Below, piece by piece: positions 1-8,228 of a stretch of 64,000 nt of DNA (positions are counted from its first letter, which is position 1; each line of letters begins with the position of its first letter). The notes beneath the pieces are model-generated. The model had not been told where the DNA came from. It saw nothing but the letters and a program-made list of their open reading frames with translations, and did not search any database. The DNA is from Pseudomonas poae (GTDB taxonomy: Bacteria; Pseudomonadota; Gammaproteobacteria; Pseudomonadales; Pseudomonadaceae), in contig NZ_JYLI01000005.1 of NCBI RefSeq assembly GCF_001439785.1, forward strand, positions 124,001 to 188,000, given 5' to 3'. A program made the translations under genes and the position numbers.

Positions 1-2
1 GC

Positions 3-908
3 ATGCAACTGTCCAACGCCTGGGACGCGCCGGAGCGCAGCGAGCGCCTGGCGCAACTGGCCAGCGCCGGCAAGCATGACAGCCGCAGCATGATCGCCAT
101 GCAGTACGACCAGACCACCACATTCGCCGCCAAGCTGAAAACCATGTTCCAGGCGCCAGGCATGGCCCAGCCCTTGAAACAGGCGATTGCTGCGCTGCCT
201 GCGGCCGAACAGGCCAAGGCGCGTGAAGCCCTGGGGCGCCTGATGGCGTTCGATGGCCGCCTCGCGCCATCCTCCGCCGACGCGGCGATCTACGAGCTGT
301 TCCTGCAGGAAAGCACGCGGCAGATCTTCCTCGACGAACTGGGTCCGGAAACCAGCGCCAGTTGGAAAGCCTTTGTCAGCAATGCCAACCTCTCCTACTC
401 GGCCAACGCCGACCACCTGCTGGGCCGCGAAGACAGCCCGTTCTGGGACGATGTGCGTACTGCGCAAAAAGAAGACAAACCCACCATTCTTGCCCGCAGC
501 CTCGCCGCCGCGATCAGCGCCGGTGACAGCCAGTTGGGCGCCGATCACAAGGCCTGGCAGTGGGGCAAACTGCACAGCACCACCTGGAAGAGCGCCAGCG
601 GGCAGGTCATCCTTGGCCCACTTGCCAGCGGTGGCGACCACAACACCCTGAACCCGGCGCCGTACAGTTGGGGGCAGAGTTTCGACACCACGCAGGTGCC
701 GGCACTGCGGATGATTGTCGACTTCGGTCAGGTGGAACCGATGATGGGCCAGGGCGGCAGCGGCCAGTCCGGTAACCCGGCCAGTCCCGACTATGCCAAT
801 GGCATCGACCCGGCGCTCAAGGCGCAATACCTGAGCTTCCCGATGCAGCCGCAGAACTTCGAAAAGGCGTATGGCAAAAACCGGCTGACCCTCACGCCTG
901 GCAAGTAA
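3..908 (+). CDS. quiP: Acyl-homoserine lactone acylase QuiP, C-terminal part (partial at window edge)
   Basis: This is the C-terminal 301 residues of a penicillin-amidase-family N-terminal nucleophile hydrolase; the true start lies upstream of the window. Members are exported, self-cleaving acylases, and QuiP of P. aeruginosa hydrolyses the amide bond of long-chain acyl-homoserine lactones. The segment matches my memory of PAO1 QuiP over most of its length, including the stretches [31 protein letters not shown]-like, WQWGKLH, MIVDFGQ and GQSGNPAS, and the ending RLTLTPGK. The catalytic serine and the signal peptide are in the missing part. A hairpin and a REPIN follow the stop codon. Another penicillin-amidase paralogue is the main alternative. 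Confidence 0.85.
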   Translation: MQLSNAWDAPERSERLAQLASAGKHDSRSMIAMQYDQTTTFAAKLKTMFQAPGMAQPLKQAIAALPAAEQAKAREALGRLMAFDGRLAPSSADAAIYELFLQESTRQIFLDELGPETSASWKAFVSNANLSYSANADHLLGREDSPFWDDVRTAQKEDKPTILARSLAAAISAGDSQLGADHKAWQWGKLHSTTWKSASGQVILGPLASGGDHNTLNPAPYSWGQSFDTTQVPALRMIVDFGQVEPMMGQGGSGQSGNPASPDYANGIDPALKAQYLSFPMQPQNFEKAYGKNRLTLTPGK

Positions 909-910
909 AT

Positions 911-932
911 CGGGTTCTTATTGAAGAACCCG
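911..932 (+). terminator. Hairpin after quiP
   Basis: Nine-base perfect stem (CGGGTTCTT / AAGAACCCG) with a four-base loop starting two bases after the quiP stop. No long T-run follows, so it may be a weak terminator or an mRNA 3'-end stabiliser. Confidence 0.5.
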
Positions 933-940
933 GATCAATA

Positions 941-1030
941 TGTGGGAGGGGGCTTGCTCCCGATAGCAAAGTGTCAGTCACTGCATTTATGACTGATTCA
1001 CCGCCATCGGGAGCAAGCCCCCTCCCACAT
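941..1030. repeat. REPIN doublet, GTGGGAGGGGGCTTGC class
   Basis: Two inverted copies of a REP arm reading TGTGGGAGGGGGCTTGCTCC flank about 50 bases of spacer. The whole unit can fold into one long hairpin. The arm matches the abundant group of REP sequences known from P. fluorescens SBW25, which are mobilised by RAYT transposases; no RAYT gene is in this window. It separates quiP from the exonuclease gene. Confidence 0.9.
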
Positions 1031-1109
1031 TCGGGCCCCATGCATTCAGATAGAACTTACACACTCGCCCCCGCCTCAAAATAGACAAGCCCACCTCCCC
1101 GGTCACCCC

Positions 1110-2114
1110 ATGGACCTTGTCATCGCCCGCCCCGAAGGCCTCTATTGCCCCGCCGGAGATTTCTACATCGATCCCTGGCGCCCAGTGGAACGCTCCGTCA
1201 TCACCCACGCCCATGGCGACCACGCCCGCACCGGCAACCAGCATTATCTGGCGGCGGCGCCCGGCGAAGGCATTCTGCGTTCGCGCCTGGGCCAGGACAT
1301 CAATCTGCAAACCCTGGCCTACGGCGAGCGGCTGGGGCACCACGGCGTCACCTTGAGTTTTCATCCGGCCGGGCACGTCCTCGGCTCGGCCCAGGTGCGC
1401 CTCGAATACCAGGGCGAAGTCTGGGTCGCATCCGGCGATTACAAGGTCGAGCCCGATGGCACCTGCGCGCCGTTCGAGCCGGTGCGCTGTCACACGTTCA
1501 TCACCGAATCCACCTTCGGTCTGCCGATTTACCGCTGGCAGCCCCAGGCGCAAATTTTTGCCGGCATCAATGAGTGGTGGCAGGCCAACGTCGCCGCCGG
1601 CAAGGCCAGCGTGCTGTTCTGTTATTCCTTCGGCAAGGCCCAGCGCATCTTGCACGGCATTGACGCGAGCATCGGCCCGATCCTCAGCCATGGCGCCGTC
1701 GAGCCCTTGAACCGGGTGTACCGCGAGGCCGGCATTTACATTCCAGAAACCCTCTACGCGGGGGACTTCAAAAAAACCGACCCGCTGTTGCGCAAGGCAT
1801 TGATCATCGCTCCGCCATCGGCTGGCGGCAGCAGTTGGATCAAACGCTTTGGCGACTACAGCGACGCCTTCGCCAGCGGCTGGATGCGCCTGCGCGGCAC
1901 ACGGCGGCGGCGCGGAGTGGACCGGGGATTTGTGCTGTCCGACCACGCCGATTGGCCGGGCTTGCTGTGGGCCATCGAGCAAACCGGCGCCGAACGGGTG
2001 ATGGTCACCCATGGGTCTGTCGGTGTATTGGTGCGCCACCTGCGGGAAAAAGGCCTGGATGCCCAGGGCTTCACCACCGAATACGGTGATGACGAAGAAG
2101 AGGCCACTGCATGA
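1110..2114 (+). CDS. Ligase-associated DNA exonuclease (MBL fold / beta-CASP family)
   Basis: A 334-residue metallo-beta-lactamase-fold nuclease of the CPSF73/SNM1-like group. The metal-binding motif HAHGDH is at residues 33-38, followed by FHPAGHVLGSAQV, the GDYK metal aspartate loop and a C-terminal SDHAD motif. It is the Exo member of the bacterial Exo-Lig-Lhr-MPE repair set studied in P. putida, and by homology processes DNA ends in the cytoplasm. Its last four bases (ATGA) overlap the ligase start, so the two are translationally coupled. No strong Shine-Dalgarno precedes the ATG. The REPIN just upstream leaves a short region for a promoter. Confidence 0.9.
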   Translation: MDLVIARPEGLYCPAGDFYIDPWRPVERSVITHAHGDHARTGNQHYLAAAPGEGILRSRLGQDINLQTLAYGERLGHHGVTLSFHPAGHVLGSAQVRLEYQGEVWVASGDYKVEPDGTCAPFEPVRCHTFITESTFGLPIYRWQPQAQIFAGINEWWQANVAAGKASVLFCYSFGKAQRILHGIDASIGPILSHGAVEPLNRVYREAGIYIPETLYAGDFKKTDPLLRKALIIAPPSAGGSSWIKRFGDYSDAFASGWMRLRGTRRRRGVDRGFVLSDHADWPGLLWAIEQTGAERVMVTHGSVGVLVRHLREKGLDAQGFTTEYGDDEEEATA

Positions 2115-3745
2115 AGGCCTTCGCCGAGCTGTACGCCAACCTCGACGCCACCACTTCCAGCAACGCCAAGCTGGCCGCATTGCAAGCCTACTTCCTGCAG
2201 GCGCCGCCAGAGGATGCCGCCTGGGCGGTGTACTTTCTGTCCGGCGGCCGGCCACGACAACTGGTGCCGACGCGCCTTTTAAGGGACATGGCCACGCAAG
2301 CGTCAGGCATCGAAGCCTGGCTGTTCGAAGAGAGCTACCAGTCGGTCGGTGACCTCGCCGAGACCATTTCCCTGCTCTTGCCCGAATCCACCTACACCTC
2401 AGAGGATGGCCTGGCCGTTTGGCTGGAAGAAAAACTGTTGCCCCTGCGTGGCCTGTCGCCCCTGGATCTGGCCGAACGCCTGCCCGCGCTGTGGGCGCAG
2501 CTGGATCAACCCAGCCTGATGGTGTGCATCAAGCTGATCACCGGCAGCTTTCGCGTCGGCGTGTCCAAGCTACTGGTCACCCGTGCCCTCGCCGCCATGG
2601 CCGATCTGGACAGCAAGCGCGTGGCACAGCGGCTGGTGGGCTACACCGATTTGTCCAATCGCCCTACGGCCGAAGGCTACCTCAAGCTGATTGCACCTGA
2701 ATCAACCGACGAACACGCGCAACGTGGCGGGCAGCCCTATCCGTTTTTTCTGGCCCATGGCCTGTCGCAGCCGGTCGAGCAGTTCGACACCCTGCTCGGC
2801 GCGCCGACTGACTGGCAAGTGGAATGGAAGTGGGACGGTATCCGCGCACAACTGGTCAAGCGCGAGGGCCGTTTGTGGATCTGGTCGCGAGGTGAAGAGC
2901 TGGTGACCGAGCGCTTCCCCGAGCTGCACAGCCTGGTGAGCGGCCTGCCGGACGGCACGGTGATCGACGGCGAGATTGTGGTGTGGAACGGCGCGGTGCA
3001 ACCCTTTGCCCTGCTGCAACAGCGTATTGGCCGCAAAACGTTGAGCAAAAAAGTCCTGGAGGACGCCCCGGTCGCGGTACTTGCCTACGACCTGCTGGAA
3101 TATAAGGGCGAAGACTGGCGCAACCATGTCCAGGCAGAACGCCGCGCGCAGCTCGAACAGGTCATCAGCGCGTGCGACCAGCCCGTGCTGCTGCCCTCGC
3201 CGTTGTTGCAGGCCGACACCTGGGAAGCGCTGGCCGAGCAGCGCGAAGCCTCGCGCAGCCTTGGCGTGGAAGGCATGATGCTCAAGGATCGCAACGGCCT
3301 TTACGGCGTTGGCCGCACCAAGGATATGGGCCTGTGGTGGAAGTGGAAGGTCGACCCGTTCAGCGTCGATGCGGTTTTGATCTACGCCCAACGCGGCCAT
3401 GGCCGCCGTGCCAGTCTGTACAGCGACTACACCTTCGCCGTGTGGGACGGCCCGCCCGGCACCGAGCGCACGCTAGTGCCGTTTGCCAAGGCTTATTCGG
3501 GATTGACCGACGAAGAAATGCGCAAGGTCGACGCCATCGTGCGCAAGACCACCGTGGAAAAATTCGGCCCGGTCAGCAGCGTGACGCCGAGCATGGTGTT
3601 TGAGCTGGGGTTTGAAGGGATCGCGCTATCCAAGCGGCACAAGAGCGGGATTGCCGTGAGATTTCCACGCATGCTGCGCTGGCGCCAGGACAAGGCGGTG
3701 GATGAAGCCGACAACCTGGCTACCCTGCAGGACCTGCTGGCCTGA
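2111..3745 (+). CDS. ATP-dependent DNA ligase (repair-cluster type)
   Basis: A 544-residue ATP-dependent ligase with an N-terminal DNA-binding domain (about 1-200), an adenylation domain with motif I at KWDGIR and likely nucleotidyl-acceptor Lys240, and a C-terminal OB domain (about 415-544). Later nucleotidyltransferase motifs are visible as VIDGEIVVWN, GVEGMMLKD and WWKWKVDP. It seals nicks in duplex DNA using ATP, unlike the housekeeping NAD-dependent LigA, and probably acts with the upstream exonuclease and the downstream Lhr helicase and PdeM. It lacks the polymerase and phosphoesterase domains of LigD. The start overlaps the exonuclease stop by four bases. Confidence 0.92.
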   Translation: MKAFAELYANLDATTSSNAKLAALQAYFLQAPPEDAAWAVYFLSGGRPRQLVPTRLLRDMATQASGIEAWLFEESYQSVGDLAETISLLLPESTYTSEDGLAVWLEEKLLPLRGLSPLDLAERLPALWAQLDQPSLMVCIKLITGSFRVGVSKLLVTRALAAMADLDSKRVAQRLVGYTDLSNRPTAEGYLKLIAPESTDEHAQRGGQPYPFFLAHGLSQPVEQFDTLLGAPTDWQVEWKWDGIRAQLVKREGRLWIWSRGEELVTERFPELHSLVSGLPDGTVIDGEIVVWNGAVQPFALLQQRIGRKTLSKKVLEDAPVAVLAYDLLEYKGEDWRNHVQAERRAQLEQVISACDQPVLLPSPLLQADTWEALAEQREASRSLGVEGMMLKDRNGLYGVGRTKDMGLWWKWKVDPFSVDAVLIYAQRGHGRRASLYSDYTFAVWDGPPGTERTLVPFAKAYSGLTDEEMRKVDAIVRKTTVEKFGPVSSVTPSMVFELGFEGIALSKRHKSGIAVRFPRMLRWRQDKAVDEADNLATLQDLLA

Positions 3746-3754
3746 CACAAATCC

Positions 3755-3779
3755 TTGTGGGAGCAAGCCCCTTCCACAA
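3755..3779. repeat. Single REP-like sequence
   Basis: One isolated palindromic REP unit (TTGTGGGAGCAAGCCCC...) lies ten bases after the ligase stop. It is a degenerate relative of the REPIN arms elsewhere in the window. It may act as a 3' mRNA stabiliser for the exonuclease-ligase transcript. Confidence 0.6.
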
Positions 3780-3990
3780 CTTGGTCATCGCTAATGGTCC
3801 GAAACAGTGCGCGCCATTTCCAATGCCCATTTTTGGGCATCGCCTACACGTCCAACGTCCTCGCGCTGCCTTTTAAAACGCTCATTCGGAACTATGGTGC
3901 AGAAATTGCTACTTGAGAGCCGTCTGACACCGTTCAGTAACAGTCCTAAACGCGCCACAAGCGCTTATCTTGGTTTCCAGGGATTACCTA

Positions 3991-4770
3991 ATGAAAAAAG
4001 CATTGCTGACCCTTTCTGCACTGGCCCTGTGCATGGCCGCCGGTGTAGCCACGGCCAAGGAATACAAGGAATTGCGTTTTGGTGTGGATCCCTCCTACGC
4101 GCCGTTTGAATCCAAAGCGGCCGACGGCAGCCTGGTGGGCTTCGATATCGACCTGGGCAACGCGATCTGCGCGGAGCTGAAGGTCAAGTGCAAATGGGTC
4201 GAAAGCGATTTCGACGGCATGATCCCGGGCCTCAACGCCAACAAGTTCGATGGCGTGATTTCGTCGATGACCGTGACTGCAGCCCGTGAAAAGGCGATCG
4301 ACTTCTCCAATGAGCTGTTCTCGGGCCCGACTTCTCTGGTGTTCAAGAAGGGCGCAGGGTTCTCTACGCCGGAATCCCTCAAGGGCAAATCCGTGGGCTA
4401 CGAGCAAGGCACTATCCAGGAAGCCTACGCCAAGGCCGTACTCGATAAGGCTGGTGTGACCACCAAGGCCTACGCCAACCAGGACCAGGTGTACGCCGAC
4501 CTGACCTCCGGTCGTCTGGACGCATCGGTGCAGGACATGCTGCAAGCCGAACTGGGCTTTCTGAAGTCGCCGGCCGGCGCCGGTTACGAAGTCAGCGCCG
4601 CCATCGACGACCCGTTGCTGCCGTCGAAAACCGCGATCGGTATCAAAAAAGGTAACAAAGACCTCAAGGCCCTGCTCGATAAAGGTATCAAAGCGTTACA
4701 CGATGATGGCACCTACGCCACCATCCAGAAGAAACACTTCGGCGACCTGAACCTGTACAGCGGTAAATAA
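3991..4770 (+). CDS. Periplasmic basic/polar amino-acid-binding protein (AotJ/HisJ-like)
   Basis: A 259-residue family-3 solute-binding protein with a clear signal peptide (MKKALLTLSALALCMAAGVATA, cleavage near residue 22), so it acts in the periplasm. Family motifs include FGVDPSYAPFESK, GFDIDLGNAICAEL, FDGMIPGLNANKFDGVISSMT and SVGYEQGTIQE. Arginine/ornithine or lysine/histidine is the likely ligand class, but the residues do not let me choose. The ATG was chosen over an upstream TTG because it starts a canonical signal peptide behind AGGGA. A strong terminator separates it from the permease genes, as expected when the binding protein must be made in excess. The gene order matches PAO1 aotJQMOP, but argR is absent. 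Confidence 0.93.
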   Translation: MKKALLTLSALALCMAAGVATAKEYKELRFGVDPSYAPFESKAADGSLVGFDIDLGNAICAELKVKCKWVESDFDGMIPGLNANKFDGVISSMTVTAAREKAIDFSNELFSGPTSLVFKKGAGFSTPESLKGKSVGYEQGTIQEAYAKAVLDKAGVTTKAYANQDQVYADLTSGRLDASVQDMLQAELGFLKSPAGAGYEVSAAIDDPLLPSKTAIGIKKGNKDLKALLDKGIKALHDDGTYATIQKKHFGDLNLYSGK

Positions 4771-4777
4771 CACGCTG

Positions 4778-4808
4778 GCGCCCATCGCTTTGCGGTGGGC
4801 GCTTTTTT
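4778..4808 (+). terminator. Intra-operon terminator between binding protein and permease genes
   Basis: Eleven-base stem (GCGCCCATCGC / GCGGTGGGCGC, one G-U pair) with a TTT loop and six T residues. It lies seven bases after the binding-protein stop and about twenty before the permease ATG. Partial read-through would give more binding protein than membrane components. Confidence 0.9.
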
Positions 4809-4829
4809 ATCGCCATAGGTCCTGAATTC

Positions 4830-5558
4830 ATGTTTGAAGATCTTCTGAACACCCTGGGGCTGAGTGCCTTCAGCCTGAAAGGGTTCGGCCCGCTGTTGCT
4901 GCAAGGTACGTGGATGACCATCAAATTGTCAGTCGCGTCCCTGGCCGTCAGCGTCCTGCTGGGCCTGCTCGGTGCCAGCGCCAAATTGTCCAGCCTGCGC
5001 CTGCTGCGCATTCCCGCCCAGCTCTACACCACTCTGATTCGCGGCGTGCCCGACCTGGTGCTGATGCTGCTGATTTTCTACAGCCTGCAAATCTGGCTGA
5101 CCGGCCTTACCGATTTCATGGAATGGGACTACATCGAGATCGACCCATTCAGCGCCGGGGTCATCACCCTGGGCTTTATCTACGGTGCGTACTTCACCGA
5201 GACGTTTCGCGGCGCAATCCTTGCCGTGCCCCGTGGCCAACTGGAAGCCGCGACCGCCTACGGGCTCAAGCGCGGGCAACGCTTTCGCTACGTGACCTTC
5301 CCGCAGATGATGCGCTTTGCCCTGCCAGGCATCGGCAATAACTGGATGGTGATGCTCAAGGCCACCGCGCTGGTGTCGATCATCGGCCTGGCCGACCTGG
5401 TCAAGGCCGCTCAGGATGCGGGCAAGAGCACGTATCAACTGTTCTATTTCCTGGTCATCGCCGCGTTGATCTACCTGCTGATCACCAGCGCGTCCAACTT
5501 CGTCCTGCGTCGTCTTGAACGGCGCTACTCGGCAGGCTCACGGGAGGCAGTGCGATGA
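4830..5558 (+). CDS. Amino-acid ABC transporter permease (HisQ/AotQ-like)
   Basis: A 242-residue inner-membrane permease of the HisMQ family. Hydrophobic spans are visible at about 20-45, 60-80, 105-125, 165-190 and 200-225. The EAA loop that contacts the ATPase reads QLEAATAYGLKRGQRF. It pairs with the following permease as a heterodimer. Its stop overlaps the next ATG by four bases. Expression depends on read-through of the upstream terminator or on a promoter inside that short gap. Confidence 0.92.
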   Translation: MFEDLLNTLGLSAFSLKGFGPLLLQGTWMTIKLSVASLAVSVLLGLLGASAKLSSLRLLRIPAQLYTTLIRGVPDLVLMLLIFYSLQIWLTGLTDFMEWDYIEIDPFSAGVITLGFIYGAYFTETFRGAILAVPRGQLEAATAYGLKRGQRFRYVTFPQMMRFALPGIGNNWMVMLKATALVSIIGLADLVKAAQDAGKSTYQLFYFLVIAALIYLLITSASNFVLRRLERRYSAGSREAVR

Positions 5559-6265
5559 TCGAGCTCCTGCAGGAATACTGGCGCCCTTTCCTTTATAGCG
5601 ACGGCCAGCACATCACTGGGCTGGCCATGACCCTGTGGCTGTTGAGCGCGGCGCTGGTCATCGGGTTTATCGTGTCGATCCCGCTGTCCATCGCGCGGGT
5701 ATCACCCAGACGCCGCGTGCGCTGGCCGGTACAGTTCTACACCTACCTGTTTCGTGGCACGCCGCTGTATATCCAGTTACTGATTTGCTACACCGGCATC
5801 TACAGCATCGCGGCAGTACGCGAGCAGCCATTGCTGGGGGCATTCTTTCGCGATGCGATGAACTGCACCATCCTCGCCTTCGCGCTCAATACCTGCGCAT
5901 ACACCACCGAGATTTTCGCCGGGGCCATTCGCAGCATGGCCCACGGTGAAGTCGAGGCCGCCAAGGCCTACGGCCTCAGCGGCTGGAAGTTGTATGCCTA
6001 TGTGATCATGCCGTCGGCCCTGCGCCGTTCGCTGCCTTACTACAGCAACGAAGTGATTTTGATGCTGCACTCGACCACCGTGGCGTTTACCGCAACGGTG
6101 CCGGACATTCTCAAAGTCGCACGGGACGCCAACTCGGCCACCTACATGACCTTTCAATCGTTCGGCATCGCTGCGCTGATCTATCTGACGGTGACCTTCG
6201 CCCTGGTCGGTCTGTTTCGATTGGCCGAGCGTCGCTGGCTGGCCTTCCTCGGGCCGAGCCGCTAA
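5555..6265 (+). CDS. Amino-acid ABC transporter permease (HisM/AotM-like)
   Basis: A 236-residue partner permease with the same family architecture: about five membrane spans and an EAA loop EVEAAKAYGLSGWKLYAY. A good Shine-Dalgarno (GGGAGG) lies inside the end of the upstream permease gene. The shared ATGA indicates coupled translation, which suits a 1:1 heterodimer. Confidence 0.92.
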   Translation: MIELLQEYWRPFLYSDGQHITGLAMTLWLLSAALVIGFIVSIPLSIARVSPRRRVRWPVQFYTYLFRGTPLYIQLLICYTGIYSIAAVREQPLLGAFFRDAMNCTILAFALNTCAYTTEIFAGAIRSMAHGEVEAAKAYGLSGWKLYAYVIMPSALRRSLPYYSNEVILMLHSTTVAFTATVPDILKVARDANSATYMTFQSFGIAALIYLTVTFALVGLFRLAERRWLAFLGPSR

Positions 6266-6274
6266 GGAGTGTTC

Positions 6275-7393
6275 ATGCGTCATCAGGTACACGATCTGAT
6301 CGCGCCGATGCCCGGCACGGCGCGGCAGATTCACAGTTTTCACTTCGGCCCGGAACAGGCCGCCGGCAAAATCTATATCCAGTCCTCGCTGCACGCCGAC
6401 GAGCTGCCGGGCATGCTGGTGGCCTGGCATCTGAAACGGCGTCTGGCCGAGCTGGCGGCGGCCGGGCGCCTGCGCAGCGAAATCGTGCTGGTGCCCATCG
6501 CCAATCCGGTCGGCCTGGAACAGGTGGTGATGGACACCCCGCTGGGACGCTACGAACTGGAAAGCGGACAGAACTTCAATCGCCATTTTGTCGACCTCAG
6601 TGCGCAAGTTGGTGATCAGATCGAGGCGCTGCTGGACGACGATCCCCGGCGCAATGTGGAGCGAGTGCGCACTGCGCTGTTAAATGCCCTGGCCGAGCAA
6701 ACCGCTGACACTCAGTTGCAGTCACAACGCCTGGTGTTGCAACGTTTGGCCTGCGATGCCGACATGGTGCTGGACCTGCATTGCGATTTCGAAGCCGTGG
6801 CACACCTGTACACCACGCCCGAGGCCTGGCCGCAGGTGGAGCCGCTGGCACGCTATATAGGCAGCGAAGCCAACCTGCTGGCCACCGACTCGGGCGGGCA
6901 GTCCTTCGACGAGTGTTTCACCCTGGTGTGGTGGCAATTGCAGCAACGCTTCGGCGAGCGCTTCCCGCTGCCCATGGGCAGCTTTGCGGTCACCGTCGAG
7001 CTGCGCGGCCAGGGTGATGTCAACCATGGCCTGGCCAGCCTCGACTGCCAGGCGATCATCGACTACCTGATGCACTTCGGCGCGATTGCCGGCCAGGCGC
7101 CACCGCTGCCCGAGCTGCCTTACCCGGCGACTCCGCTGGCGGGCGTGGAACCGGTGGCCACGCCCGTGGGCGGCTTGCTGGTGTACAGCGCCCTGCCGGG
7201 GGAATACCTGCACGCCGGGCAACTGATCGCCGAGATCATCGACCCCATTACCGACCGCGTAACGCCCGTGCACTGCCGGCACGCTGGCCTGCTTTACGCC
7301 CGTTCGCTGCGCCGCATGGCCACCGCCGGGATGGTCATCGGCCATGTCGCAGGCTCCGAGGCCTACCGCAGCGGCTATCTACTTTCGCCTTGA
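6275..7393 (+). CDS. Succinylglutamate desuccinylase/aspartoacylase-family protein (AotO-like)
   Basis: A 372-residue member of the M14-like AstE/AspA family. Putative zinc ligands are in SLHADELPG (HxxE, near residues 43-46) and LDLHCDF, and an NRHF segment follows. The C-terminal third has the beta-rich lipoyl-like fold typical of the family. The ATG at 6275 is preferred because AAGGAG lies seven bases upstream; a GTG six bases earlier is the alternative. The gene sits between permease and ATPase genes, as aotO does in PAO1. Deacylation of an acylated amino acid brought in by the transporter is plausible but inferred; the substrate is unknown. Confidence 0.8.
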   Translation: MRHQVHDLIAPMPGTARQIHSFHFGPEQAAGKIYIQSSLHADELPGMLVAWHLKRRLAELAAAGRLRSEIVLVPIANPVGLEQVVMDTPLGRYELESGQNFNRHFVDLSAQVGDQIEALLDDDPRRNVERVRTALLNALAEQTADTQLQSQRLVLQRLACDADMVLDLHCDFEAVAHLYTTPEAWPQVEPLARYIGSEANLLATDSGGQSFDECFTLVWWQLQQRFGERFPLPMGSFAVTVELRGQGDVNHGLASLDCQAIIDYLMHFGAIAGQAPPLPELPYPATPLAGVEPVATPVGGLLVYSALPGEYLHAGQLIAEIIDPITDRVTPVHCRHAGLLYARSLRRMATAGMVIGHVAGSEAYRSGYLLSP

Positions 7394-7406
7394 GGATGCA
7401 CGCCCC

Positions 7407-8171
7407 ATGTACAAACTGACCGTTGAAGGCCTGCATAAAAGCTATGGCGACAATCAAGTGCTCAAAGGCGTCACGCTCAAGGCCAATACCGGTGACGTGA
7501 TCAGCCTGATCGGCGCCAGCGGCTCGGGCAAGAGCACGTTTTTGCGCTGCATCAACTTTCTGGAAACCCCCGACGACGGCGCCATGACCCTGGACGGCAA
7601 GGCGATCCGCATGGTCAGTGACCGTCACGGCATGCGCGTGGCCGACGATGCCGAGTTGCAGCGCCTGCGCACGCGGCTGGCGATGGTGTTCCAGCACTTC
7701 AACCTGTGGAGCCACATGAGCGTGCTGGAAAACATCACCATGGCCCCGCGCCGGGTGCTGGGTTGCAGCAAAAAGGACGCCGAAGAGCGCGCCCGCCGTT
7801 ACCTGGACAAGGTCGGCCTGCCGGCGCGGGTGGCCGATCAATACCCGGCCTTTCTCTCCGGCGGCCAGCAACAGCGGGTGGCCATTGCCCGCGCCCTGGC
7901 CATGGAGCCGGAAGTGATGCTGTTCGACGAACCCACTTCGGCCCTCGACCCCGAGCTGGTGGGCGAAGTGCTGAAGGTGATCCAGGGCCTGGCCGAGGAA
8001 GGCCGCACCATGATCATGGTGACCCACGAGATGAGTTTTGCGCGCAAGGTGTCGAGCCAGGTGCTGTTCCTGCATCAAGGCCGGGTGGAAGAGGAAGGCG
8101 CGCCTGACGCAGTGCTGGGCAATCCACAGAGCGAGCGCCTGCAGCAATTTTTGAGTGGCAACTTGAAGTAA
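7407..8171 (+). CDS. Amino-acid ABC transporter ATP-binding protein (AotP/HisP-like)
   Basis: A 254-residue ABC ATPase with Walker A GASGSGKST, Q-loop VFQHFNLW, signature LSGGQQQRVAIARAL, Walker B VMLFDEPTSALDP and switch histidine MVTHEM. Its length and the residues after the Q-loop fit the polar amino-acid transport subfamily. The ATG in front of YKLTVEGL was chosen because this matches the family N-terminus; an in-frame upstream ATG would overlap the aspartoacylase-like gene heavily. A hairpin follows its stop, ending the transporter operon. Confidence 0.94.
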   Translation: MYKLTVEGLHKSYGDNQVLKGVTLKANTGDVISLIGASGSGKSTFLRCINFLETPDDGAMTLDGKAIRMVSDRHGMRVADDAELQRLRTRLAMVFQHFNLWSHMSVLENITMAPRRVLGCSKKDAEERARRYLDKVGLPARVADQYPAFLSGGQQQRVAIARALAMEPEVMLFDEPTSALDPELVGEVLKVIQGLAEEGRTMIMVTHEMSFARKVSSQVLFLHQGRVEEEGAPDAVLGNPQSERLQQFLSGNLK

Positions 8172-8186
8172 ACCTTTATGCCGCGC

Positions 8187-8211
8187 GAAGGGTCTGTGCA
8201 ATAGACCCTTC
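8187..8211 (+). terminator. Hairpin at end of transporter operon
   Basis: Nine-base perfect stem (GAAGGGTCT / AGACCCTTC) with a seven-base loop, 16 bases after the ATPase stop and 18 before the helicase ATG. There is no clear T-run, so termination may be partial. Confidence 0.55.
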
Positions 8212-8228
8212 AGGACGTCAGCTGCCGC

